Source: Solenopsis invicta
Taxonomy: Eukaryota > Arthropoda > Insecta > Hymenoptera > Formicidae
Assembly (NCBI RefSeq): GCF_016802725.1
Contig: NC_052671.1
Coordinates: 11,873,002-11,937,001, forward strand
Direction of reading: 5' to 3'
DNA: 64,000 nucleotides
Under the pieces are notes generated by a model. That model did not search any database, was not told the DNA's origin, and saw nothing but the letters and a program-made list of their open reading frames with translations. Shown one piece after another: positions 37,901-49,506 of the stretch (position 1 is the stretch's first letter; every line of letters begins with the position of its first letter). Both the position numbers and the translations under genes were made by a program.

Positions 37901-40900
37901 ACATTGGGCGTATTTGCCGCGGCGACAAAGAGAAGGAACTCGGTCGGGCGCCATCGATGGCCAACTGCTTATCAACCACTGTTCCTGTCAATCTGGCAGC
38001 TTCTCAAATAGCCGGCCGACATACGCCCACGAGAAATTCTTTGAGGCACAGCCGGATGATCGTGATGCATCGGACCGGTCATCGTGAGTACACAATAACT
38101 TTTTACCTGAGCGTTGTATTTTTCTACGTGTGCATTGGCATATAGTATAAAGAAAATATATCTTCAATTCTTTAAACTATAATAATATTTCTATTTCTTA
38201 TATAAAAGTCAATCTCTTCATTCTTTAAAATATATTACGAATAATTTATGTTACGAGTAATTTATACATCATATACGTCTTGTGTTGTATAACAAGCGAT
38301 GCCAAGTGATTTAGCGACTCTTAACCCGTTCACCACTCGCGTGGTGAAACTGACCCAGACACAAGCTATAAATTTACTAATTAAATATATATTACTTAAA
38401 ATATTTTTTTAAAGTGGATTTCTAATGTTTGAAAATCATTATTTTAAAACATGTGTATGTGTATGTGTGTGCGTGTTTGTCAGTTTATAATTATCTATAA
38501 AGAATAGAAACATTTATATTAGAAAAGTCACGCGAGTGCTCGCGGATTAATTGGTAGAACGCGATAATCCGTCCGTTTGTTACGAATATAATGGCGAAAG
38601 AATTACAAGAATTTAAAAATCTAAGCGAACGTTTTGGAATATTTGCGGAATCAAAGAACACGCGTGCAATCGGTAAAGTACCGTAAGGCGAGAGAAGGCG
38701 GTAGCATTCTCCGTGCTCTCCTCGATCGGTCTCTAATGAAATCGTGCGTGTACGATTATCAACTTTTTATGATCGGCGGCCGATGCGATCGATTTCTCCC
38801 GAGGGTGAGATCGCGCGCCCGCGAATCGCACGATCACAAATCTCTTCTCCGGCCACGGAATGCAACCAGCTTGGTATTATTTGATTTTCTCGATTTCTTT
38901 CGATAACCGTCTAGTTGCTTCGCGCGCGACATATTATACCGCTGCCATATAATTCCGCGTTAACGAACGCGTGACTGTCGCTCTTAATGCCCATCGCCGC
39001 CGGTCGGCCGGCAGGATTGAGGTTGATGCCAAGGCAGACAGGAAGATTATAATTAGCGCCGCCGCGAACACTGCAGAAGAGTGCAGACGCTTTTTATCAC
39101 TGCGATAATTAGATAGAATAAAATGCACGGAGCAAATGGTAGTTAATGGATGAAGTTAGAGGTGATGAAAGTGCAACTCGCAAAAGGATTGCAGCTTTTA
39201 AAGAGAATGGACATGAAATTGAGATAACGTTTACTTGTAATGATGTGAAAAACATGTTTAAAAAATATTTAATGTAAGAAAGAGAGCAAAAGTGTAATTT
39301 ATTGAATAGAACAACAAAATGGATTAGGTACTTTTTTTTCAGCAAAATTTAAATAAAAAATTACTTAGGTGCCTCATAATTATTTTCCCAATGTTGAGTG
39401 TCTTTGCGATTTATAAAATCGTTAGGTGCTAATCGATTTAAAGTGTGGAGATTTAGTTTCCTAAATGGATTTTGGCACATCTGTTACATACGTTTGATTA
39501 CGACATTCTATATAAAAATTTTTTTTTTTTAGTTTGTTGCGTATTCTTGGCTTTAGAGAAGTAAAAGAACAGAGTTATTCTTTTTTATTTTTAAATTCTT
39601 GTGTATGATTGCAATTTTTTTTCTCTCTAAATATACTTAAAATGTTTTTTTCAAAGTATTATATAATTTAATTAGATATTTGATACGTGTATTCATGTTA
39701 AAAGAGACCTTTCTCTCTATCGAATGATATCTCAGATAGTTGAAATTTAATATAGTACTTTGATTAGTAAAATTGCGTTAAATAAAAAAGGCAACTCATA
39801 CATGTTAAAAATAATATTTTTTTAACGCACTCAAAAATTATTATTCTTTTGTAATATTATAATATTTCATAACTCAGCTTAAAAGAAAACATTAACTTGT
39901 GAATTTCTTAACCTTTTAACCATGAAATTAATACTATTAAACACGTAAAGATCACAACATGTAAACATCAATATGTATCATAACCACACATATAAAATTA
40001 TTTTATTAAATTATTCTATTTTAGAGAACACTGTGCAGTTTTAATTAAAAAAAAAATAACAACAAAAATATAATTTTTTAGAGGAAACGCGATTGAAGAA
40101 ACACGAATATTGGACCTTGTTATGTATTCTATTAGCTGGTCTCGTACATCATCTCATTGATTTAGAAAAAGGATTCACTCTTTTCTTTTTTAGTTATCCT
40201 CGTATATATTTCACTGGGTTTTAAACGTTTCTTGCTCCGCTGGCTACGGAGCACTTTAAAGTGGATGCACATGGTTCTCTGCAGATAGCGGAAGTACTGG
40301 GCCGGAAATATATCGCGTGATCTTTTTGGTACGCGTTGGAAATACGCGGTCTCATCTTGAGGCGCGAGCGCAAAAAATTTCATTGTACTTTTCAATCGTC
40401 TCGCTTTGTACACACCGCAATTAATTACCGTATCATAATTCCATTATACTTGCAAAATCGCAACATCGTACAACTTCTTGATTTTAATGAAAATTAGTCT
40501 CGCTCACGCAAATCATTTTGAAAATTTTGAAAAGCTAACTTTCTTATAAAAAAAATATATATTAGATAAAACTTGCAAATTTCAGTTATTTGAAAAATCT
40601 TAGCAAATATAATTTGCCGATATATATTCCGATATTATTAAATCTCATATTGAATAATATTCAAATATTAATTAAAGCAAAGAAATGGCACGCTACGTGA
40701 ACAATAAGTACCGCTTCTGTGCCTTTGTAAGGCTACACGTGCAAGTGACGAAGGGTCGAAATTGATGAAGTGCGTACGTACCGTAATTCTGTTCTGCTCT
40801 GTTCAAGGGCTCGTATACTTGGTATATACGTGGCCCTAATTCTATTTCAGGACCGGCGGGTAGACTTAAAAACCGACCAGCTATTCTTACGTCCAATTTC

Positions 40901-43900
40901 GGCGTCCTTACACGTATAATCCGCGCATTTAGCTTTCGTCTAGAACTGAGTTAAAAAACGGTCACGCTATTCTTTATTACACTGAAAATAAATTAAGACC
41001 CAAACAGCTTATAATAATTCCAGCGGGCAACACAATTCTTGAATATATATTTAAAGTTATAAAATTAATCGAAATGTATGACAAAAATTGTTTACATGTA
41101 AAATTCTCGCATTACACAGTAAAAAGCATTTTGTATCTGTGTTAAAATTTGTGTCGGTTCTTATTAAAATTTTTGTGTTAAGCTTTTCAAATAGTGTTAA
41201 TTTAGCATTATGTGATTATTATTCGAATATTTTGTATTAAATTAATATTTAAGGTTAAAATAATACAATTTTTAAATAAGCAAACTTATAAATAATGTAG
41301 CTTTAAAACATAAATCCTAAGTTAAATGGATAAAATGTGCATTGTAATTATATTATAATGTAACATATACATATAATAAATATAAATTTTACTGAAGAAA
41401 TGTTTTTATGATTTGTTTACAAATTGTATCAATTTTTTACATAATATTGGTGTTACTTTCAAAAATTTATCGTTTGTTAAATTAACACAAAAATTTTAAT
41501 TTGGGAAAATGCATATTAAATTTAACACAAAATTAGTATTTATAAAGTCAAATTGTTCACCTATGGCGTGAGAAAAATAGAAAATAGTTATAAATATTGA
41601 TCTAAGTCATTCTAAGCAACAATTGACCTAGCAAAAATTGAATGCGTCTTTACAACCATTTTACGTGCAAATATCCAATGTACCGTTCTTCATACATAGA
41701 CGTATGGAATGTAACCCGAAGATGTTTCATATTATACAATGCTCAAAGAGCATCCAAAGACTTCTTTAAAAGAGTGAAACCCCAAAAATATCCAGTCAAG
41801 ATGCATGTCCGAGAGATTTTGCAAAGACGTTTTTACGTCTCACGTCTTTTAGATATGCATGTTACCTTGGTTGGACAAGTCTGGGCTTTATACTATTTAA
41901 GAAAATCTTTGAACATCTTTGAGCACGTTATTATTGCATTAAAGATATTATTGTATTAAAAAACAATTATATAATTATATCAATTTTGATATATATGTGT
42001 CTCTTAGAAATATCAAATTTCTAACAATTAATTTTTTGTATGTAATGTAATCTATTTATTTTGCTAACAATTATTTTGTTATGTAGAAATTAGTCTAAAT
42101 CTTGGTATGGAACTTGACTCACAGTTAAGGCTCCTGAGTACTCGCCGCGGCCATATTGAAGTCGTGACGTCAGAAGCGAGAAATTGCGTGAAATGACACG
42201 TAATTTTGTCCGACATGCCATTTGTAAATAAAGCCAATTTGGATAAAACAAACTAAGCAGATGACTTTAAAACACTTCTAAATATCGGTCACGACTATCC
42301 TTTTTCCGCCTAACAATCAGTAAATAGTTGTAAAAAGCATGTAAAGTGAAGCAATTGAAACAGGAAAACACATGGGCACATAATTTTGTCCGACGTGCCA
42401 TTTCTAAATAATGCCAATTTGGATAAAACAGACTAATCAGATGGCTTTAAAACACTTCTAAATATCGGTCACGACTATCCTTTTTTCGCCTAGCAGTCAA
42501 TAAATAGTCGTAAAAAGCACGTAAAGTGACGTCTATTCAGACAGGAAAACACACGGATAGCTATTAAAAGGAGTGAAAAATGTACTTTTATGTATAAAAT
42601 TCAAAGAAACTTTACTCGCGGTCCATTTTTACGAATTTGGTAAATACGAGACAAGTCATGTTTTTACAATGAAACACATAATAACAAAATGACATGCACG
42701 ATAACATTTCATCGTCATTCTGTCACGTTTCACGTGTATTAGTTCTAATTTTGTCCGCGACGAAATGTCGCTACCGTCAACGCGGAGTTCTCGGCTGAGG
42801 AGTCAGGAGCCTTAATACCGTCAATAATTATTTTATTATTCAAGATGGTCTAATCCCGAAACCAAAACGTCTATACGTAACATTTTCGTGAAAGATTATT
42901 ACTGCATTAAAGACATTAATATACACTCGAATACTTTGTGTTTAGTTTTTTATTGACATTGCGGACTATTTTATTGGCATTACGTATATATTTGATTTAT
43001 TTCAATCGAGCCTATTACAATTTCAAATTTGTGAATTAATTTTTAACAAGACCTAAAGAAACTTTTACTATCAAAATGTATGTTATTTATTTTTTCTTAG
43101 AGCTCAATTTTACTCTATTTGAAATTCTTTTTTGAAATATGCTCTTGTCAAAACAAGAGCGAAAAGTTTCGTGTCGCGACTTTTATTCTATTAAGTATAA
43201 ATTTTATTTACAAGAAATTCAATTTTGCAACGGTTTTCTACACTGTTAAAAACGTCACGAAACTCAATGTATTTTTAAGTTGCACATTAAATTTAATGTA
43301 CGTTAAATTTAATGTATCTTTAACTGACAAGCATATGCATGAAATTTAGTGCATTTTTAACAGCGTTAAATTTATATTAAACGTACATTAAATATTTTTA
43401 GTGTACCTTGAAATTTACCTCTATTACAATAAATTCTGCTGACGATTTTTAACAGTGCATCAGAGATGCGTACTGTCATGTATTACCCTTGGACGTTCTT
43501 TAGACGTCTATTGTGTAATGGCATATTTTAAAACTATCGAATCATTCTTAGGCCAAAATATGCAAAATAAACTCATCTAATATTATTTAATAAAATCGGA
43601 ATTTTAAAAAATTTAATTTTAATGAATTAAAAAATTGAACATATTGATGACGTGTAAACATCCTTAAAATGACTATGTAAATATCCTTATTACAGTTCAT
43701 CCAAATGACGCTTGTAGAAACGTATTTTAAACGTCCAGTCTTTCAACGATATACTTTGAATATCCCGGGTCGTCGAATGAGTTACGAACAGCTGTTAGTT
43801 ATCCAAATTATGGTGCAATTACTCAATTAACCTGCGGTCGTTCCTTCTTACGCAAGTCATATCATTAGCATTATCCATGTATTGGGAACAACGAATGATG

Positions 43901-46900
43901 GAAACGTACCACCCGGTACGCGTGCGTTATGCGTGTACGTGGGCCGTACATTTTGCGGCGAATTTACCGGCCGTGACGACGAGACGTATAAAATAAACGA
44001 GGACCATTGCAACGTCGCTCATTGTTATCTCGTATATATAATGTATACGTTCACGTTTACATTCACGTAAACCGGCCCATTTACGTACTCGACATACCCG
44101 ATACAAACGAAGACAAATTACAGGTAGTTGGAAATTTACGCAGTGAACACGTTACAACCATACGAATCGATGTTATTATAAATAATATCAGAATAAGATT
44201 ATTTCCTTTAACTTCGACAATACTATTAAATTTTAATTCTCGGCTTACGTAATTTTAATATAGACTCGTTGTATGCCTTCTAAACAAATTTCGAAATTCG
44301 ACAATTTATTTTTACAATTGCAAGCGCGCGTTTATCTATTGTTACCACGGATCATGTACCAAACGAGTTGCTGATTGTACTTTCACCCTGGTGATATATC
44401 AGCGATAAATTGATATTGAATTAAAGATAAGTGCCTCGTTTCGTCGATTGTCGTCGCCGTTTGACCTCTCGGTACGGCCCTTTCTTCCTTTGTACTCGCA
44501 CCGGTATATATTCGCATTGTGCAATAAATACGACGTACATATGGCGAGGCAATACAATGCGAACAACGCGTATTCAAGTCCTGCATTCCCACACCGTGCG
44601 AATCATTCCTCAAAGGAGCAGCAATATCCGCTACTTAACGGCTGCGGTGGTCGTCCGTTACGTCGAAAAGCGGTCCGATGCGGATTTTTGTTGGAGGAAA
44701 AGTCTGAAATTTTGCGTTACTTAAAAATAACTATGCGTGAGAACTAAGATTACCCTCGGCTTTCATTTTTATCGATTTACGCGATTTTATTTATGGTGTG
44801 CGTTTACATTCTGCAGTTGCAGCTTGCCTCGCGTTCGCCAGTTACAGCGCGTACATACATACGGTACAGTTAGAGACGTAATCCTCACGTTGCAGGTGCG
44901 CGCATTGCATTTCCGCGAGTGAAAATTGTTTTTCACTTCCGACATAGAAAGCACGTATCTTTCACGAATTGGCATCCTTCGACGATAGGGAGATATTAAA
45001 ATTCCTCACGGGTGCCACGCTGCAAAAGGATTTCTCTTTTACACTTGACATAAAATCAGCATTCGCAATCAGTTTTTGCGGACGTTCTTAGAACAAGTTA
45101 GTTAGTTTTACTAAACAAATAGTTTAGCAAAAGTTTGACGAACTTTCAGCTGCAGTAACAAGAATTGTGTTTTAATTTAACAATGATAAACGCTGATTTA
45201 TGTAAGATACGCTGATTTAGATGTCTCATAAATTTTTACATTCTCAAATATATCTTTTACAACTTATAAAAATTTGCCGTAATTTATATTGTAATAGCAA
45301 ATGTTAAAAGAATTCATCAAACCTTCGAAATGGAATATTGCGTAATTATACGTCGCGATGACAATAGGGTGACAATTTATTAATTATTATTATTAAACTA
45401 TAAATCAATAAATAATTATATGATAATCATATTACAAATACTAAATTTTCATCTCTTGAGAATCTTTATTTTGACATCTATTTCTTTAAGCATAAAAAAA
45501 TAAGATTTACATATATGTTAGACAATCTATTGAGTCTCTTGGTTTCTTTAATTATTACCTTCTATGTTTCAAAATATGCCGCGACACCAAAATAGTTGAG
45601 AAACACTGATTTGGACTGGAGAAAATGATTATTTCAGGAACGTATATGAATACTTGAAAATATACATTAATAGAATTTAAAGAGGTTTGAATTTAATATT
45701 ATTTATATTCTTTTTTATTATTATTTATTCTTAGTTATGAATTATTAAATAGAATAATAATAATAAGAAGAAAAATCGCATGAGTAACAACAGCTAACGA
45801 CAGACGTACTTTTTTAATAGTTGAAGACAATCATTGAGAAATCTCTTCTTTACTCCTCTTCTTTTCCCATTTTTACCGAATTACCGCAACTTTGCTTCAA
45901 GCAAAATAGTAATCGGTTTAAGTCTGACTGAGGTACAAGTTGCATGCTCCTTCAGCGCTGCAAATTCAACAAACATGATGCATTCGTCCCTTCACTCTTG
46001 CGGTTTTTCAACGACGGTCAAAGTACTCACTTCTTCCTCATACCGTCATGTGACAATCTGTTCTTCTGTTGATGCCAATACATTGCGCTAATTGCTGTCT
46101 CTCTTGCTTGACCTGTAAATATTAATGGATCCATCATTTGAAGAAAATCCGTTTTTATTACGATAGAGAAATTATAGTTAATCAAACTCATTTATTATAA
46201 CTGACGTCTTCAACTTTGTTTAATTCTAATTTTAGATCAGCTAATTCTAGATCTTGTTTATATTGCAACAAACTCTATGGTTTAAACAGAAAAAGAAATA
46301 ACGTCTCGAGTAATTTTATCTAACAGTTATGTGGTGATGAAGAAATTGATCGTTTGACTTAATATGTCTTATTAACGTATTTTTTACCTATTTGATTATA
46401 TTAATATTTTTGGCATCTTGCAGAAAATGTTCTGAAAAAAGACATTTATACTTATTTTATAATTGTAAAAAATTTTTTTTAATAATTATATTGAAATGTT
46501 TACATGAAATAAAGTCTTTCAACCGTGTGCCCCTAAATTGAAAAAAAAAAAAAAATTATATATATACAGAATTTTTTAATATTAATTAAAAAAATTTATG
46601 TCAGAAACATAACAAACAAATCTTGTTTATTTAATAGTACCACATTTTATAATTGCGCTTTTCTCAAGTAGAGAAAAACGCAAATTTTCTGCAGTTTTTC
46701 TTAAATAAAAAGACTAATTTAAAATGTTTATTCTTACAAAACTCGATAAGAAGCTATTATTTACCATTGCAAAATACTGTGGTGGTAGGTAATCGCTCGT
46801 GTTTCTATTCTGTACCTTGATGGGAAGCGATCGCAAACTTGTGTTAACGATGATAGTAGGCGAGTTTCCTGGCAATTTGACATAGCAAGGACGCTTACGT

Positions 46901-49506
46901 TCAATCATTCAACAACCGGTTAGGATACCTTGTAAGGAGGGACGGCGGCGAGGCCACTCTATGTCGGAAACTCTCCTTTCTTTCACACACTTAAAGTTTC
47001 TTATTACCATGAAATATCGGCCGACAATCAGTCGTTTACGTTTACACTATGGGGAAATGTGTGTCGCAACGAAGGATAAAAATGGCGCGTGCCTGTCTTT
47101 GCAATGTCTAATTACCTAATTACCTAATAGACGACTGATCATCTGCGTCAGCAAATCGTTTCTAACGGATGCAATATGGCGAATTGCGTTACGAAATTGT
47201 TGACTTCTCTTCCTCGGAATAATCCTACGATGATTAAGTAAAGATGTGAATTATGAAATAAAACGACAATATGACGGTTTATTTTCTTTATATGTAAATC
47301 TAATCTGATCTAATCTAATATAATTTAATATAATTTTTATTTTTGAAAGTAGCAAATTCTATTTTGTCCGATATTATTTCATATTTTAGAATAAATAAAT
47401 TTATGTGCACAATATGCTGACTATTGGAAAAATTATTTAAAATGTAATCACTCACGAGACGATTCAAATTCCGAATAAATTTGTAATAAATTGTTAGCGA
47501 TAATTATATATATTAATTGTATTACGAAAGCGGTAGCATGAGTGTTAAAAAGTAGATTTATATTTTTAGGCCCGGAAAAAATTTTACCTCCTTTGATCTA
47601 TCATCGACGATTAGCTCGATGTCTGGCGGCATTACAGACTATCCTCGGCGTTGCGGTGATTTCCCTATCATTATGGTTGTTGCTTTGGGCATCACACCTG
47701 CCGGTCATGGACAATCCGTATTGGAGCGGCATGCCCGTAAGTGGAATAATTTCATACGATTTGCATTTCTTACCATGACGATGCAAAAATAATATGGAAT
47801 AGCAATCTTCGCTTATCTAACAAGCTGAGTCTGCTAAAATAGGCGTAATAACATATGATATGTAATTAGACTTACATACATATTATGATATAATCATGTT
47901 TTTTAAATAATAAGGTAATTAAATAAAATGAATGTTATCTCTTTTGATATAATTTTCATATATCGTATGTAACAATTCTAATTTACAGAAATTATTTTGA
48001 AGCTAATAATTATTTATTGGCGTCTACATCAGTTTTAACAGTTTTGAGAATTTTTTGTATAATGTACATTTTTTATATAAATTAACATTATTATATAAAT
48101 ACTTAAGCTTTAACTAACTATAGGTAAGTATGCAACAAAAATTAATATTTTACGTTTTTAACAAGAACATTTCTCTAATAAAATTTTTCATTACTTTTTA
48201 TTATTTAAAATATGTTAATTATAATGAATAAAATTGTATATATAATTTTTTATCCGTAAGTATGGCATGCATATTAACACCTTGTAAGTTATGATGCTCC
48301 TTTGCAATATTTTCTTTGCATTTAATTTTTTTTATTTCCGTATCTCTCCGTAGCTCTTGATATCCGGAAGCTTCGGAATTAGCCTTTTATGCTGTTTCAA
48401 AAAGGAATATCCTGCTTTGACTTCTGGACTTTGTCTTTCCGCCACAAAGGTACGTAAGAGTTCTGACGCATACACCTTGCAGATATTTCTTAGAAAAACT
48501 CTCAAGGCCTTATCGCTTATTACTCATTTTCAGTTCCTCTAATGATAATTTTTTTTTCTTGTCACAGTAGTGCAATATTTGTGCTCATTTGTACAGTAGT
48601 TTTACATATTATACTATAGTAATACATATTCCTGCACCAACAATAAATTTTAAAAGTTTTTGTTACAAAAGAATATTAAAATATCAATTTAATATTAATT
48701 TTATTTTTATTTATTTAATTTATTTTATATTTTATTTATTATACAATTAATATAGAATTATCTATAAAAATATCAAATATTCTTTCTCTTAACATTTCTT
48801 AATATCTTTGTCACATTTTATATCATATTTCTTTCACGACAAACAGGTAGTTAGCATGTTTTTGGCGGTCCTAGCCACCATCGCATGTGTGAGTGCGTGC
48901 ATATTCTCCGCGATGCACTTGTCACGTCTCATGGGACTGGAATGCACTCCGGCGCGAGTATTAAATGCCACGTGTGTGTGCAGACCACGAGGCGAACCAC
49001 CTGATTCGCTCGAAAATGCAATCAGGTATGGCAAAAAATTTATACACGGATTCACGCAAAATTATGCAATATTTTTCAAAATTAATTAAAATTAAAAAAA
49101 ACGTAGAAGTTAAAATATGTACAAACATATATAATTTACTTTTCCGAGGGTGATCTTAATAAAAAAGTATTTTAGTTATATTTTCTTTTTATTGAAAATC
49201 TATATATACGTAGCATAGATGTAACAAATTTAATTATTCATATATGATATACGCATAAAATGACATTGTTTTATCAGATACATGGATCTTAATTGCCCCG
49301 AAGTAGAAAATATCCTAACGATCTTGCTCATCTTCTCGTGCACTTGCAACGGACTAGGCGCTTTGGTGTCGGGATGGTATAGTTATCTCCACTGGAGCAC
49401 GCGATACAAAAGGCCAAAGTACACGCAGGTTAGGACCAATACCATTTCCATGAACAATAAATTTAGTAGTAGACCGATCTACAAACTGAACCTGGAGGAA
49501 CGATGA
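34930..49506 (+). CDS. four-transmembrane protein, TMEM255/sarcospan-like layout
   Basis: Seven coding exons: 34930-34998, 36267-36471, 37883-38083, 47570-47736, 48354-48449, 48847-49025 and 49278-49506. All have GT-AG borders and matching phases, giving 381 aa. Residues 1-165 are a hydrophilic N-terminal region with an Asn-rich tract (about 54-71). Hydrophobic segments lie at about 178-199, 213-228, 236-268 and 316-338. Between the third and fourth is a Cys-containing extracellular-type loop with the sequon NAT (Asn286) and the CVCRPRGEP motif, followed by DLNCPEVENILTILL. The topology (cytoplasmic N-terminus, small first loop, larger Cys-bearing second loop) resembles TMEM255/sarcospan-type tetraspan proteins, but I cannot name an orthologue. 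The start is the first in-frame ATG in a CpG-rich island. AATAAA signals lie near 50314 and 50447. Intron 3 is 9.5 kb. Confidence 0.85.
37329..37590. repeat. two-copy tandem repeat, about 131-bp period
   Basis: Copy 1 starts TTCTTGATAAAAAATTAAAA and copy 2, from about 37461, starts TTCCTTGGTAAAAAATG. Both continue with TTACGTCTTT, ATAATTTTTATT and TAGTCTAC. Non-coding, in intron 2 of the 4-TM gene. Confidence 0.6.
41114..41470. repeat. dispersed repeat, copy 2 (first copy at 23289-23670)
   Basis: Same orientation and order of motifs as the 23.3-kb copy: ACACAGTAAAAAGCATTTT start, AATATTTTGTATTAAATTAA inside, and an ACATAATATTGGTGTTACTT end. The copies are clearly diverged, so this is an old family. 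Confidence 0.55.
42129..42811. mobile_element. piggyBac-like non-autonomous element with TTAA target duplication
   Basis: TTAA lies at 42125-42128 and 42812-42815. Directly inside are inverted ends GGCTCCTGAGTACTC and GGAGTCAGGAGCC. TTAA duplication is diagnostic of the piggyBac superfamily, although the ends are not the usual CCYT type. There is no transposase ORF. Most of the interior is a 180-bp tandem repeat. Confidence 0.65.
42196..42555. repeat. two tandem copies of a 180-bp unit inside the piggyBac-like element
   Basis: TAATTTTGTCCGAC occurs at 42201 and again at 42381, exactly 180 bp apart. The units share AGCCAATTTGGATAAAAC-like sequence, ACTTCTAAATATCGGTCACG, and an ending CAGGAAAACACA. 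They differ at scattered positions. A third start-like motif (AATTTTGTCCGCGACG) lies near 42750. Confidence 0.85.
43241..43457. mobile_element. 217-bp MITE with CACTGTTAAAAA ends
   Basis: The left end is CACTGTTAAAAACGTCACG. The right end, reverse-complemented, is CACTGTTAAAAATCGTCA. The interior contains palindromic ACATTAAATTTAATGT and related copies. There is no ORF. Confidence 0.7.
46038..46908 (-). CDS. candidate two-exon small gene, antisense in intron 3
   Basis: Exon 1 (46908-46765) encodes 48 aa starting MIERKRPCYVKLPGN and ending at a GTAAAT donor. Exon 2 (46112-46038) starts after a TTTACAG acceptor and, in phase, adds 24 aa (VKQERQQLAQC...) before a stop, giving 72 aa. The first exon lies in a GC-richer island and is free of low-complexity sequence. 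No known domain is recognised and there is no signal peptide. In another frame exon 2 stays open to a GTGAGT donor near 46029, so the model may be wrong or incomplete. Confidence 0.3.

Larger units (their letters stand above)
38084..47569. other. long intron 3 of the 4-TM gene
   Basis: It separates the exon for the N-terminal cytoplasmic region from the first transmembrane exon. GC-richer islands lie at about 38620-39090, 40180-40920, 43780-45000 and 46760-47230. They may hold enhancers, an internal promoter or nested genes. It also contains a dispersed repeat, a piggyBac-like element and a short MITE, listed separately. The ORF at 41642-41959 (105 codons) is open but looks like part of a repeat, sharing motifs with 42850-42930. 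Confidence 0.6.

Noticed and set aside
41642..41959. Plus-strand 105-codon frame
   Set aside because: It shares motifs with nearby non-coding sequence (for example near 42900), indicating a repeat. No domain recognised.
44383..44922. Overlapping frames on both strands in the intron 3 island
   Set aside because: They follow from GC composition. No splice sites join them to each other or to the host gene.
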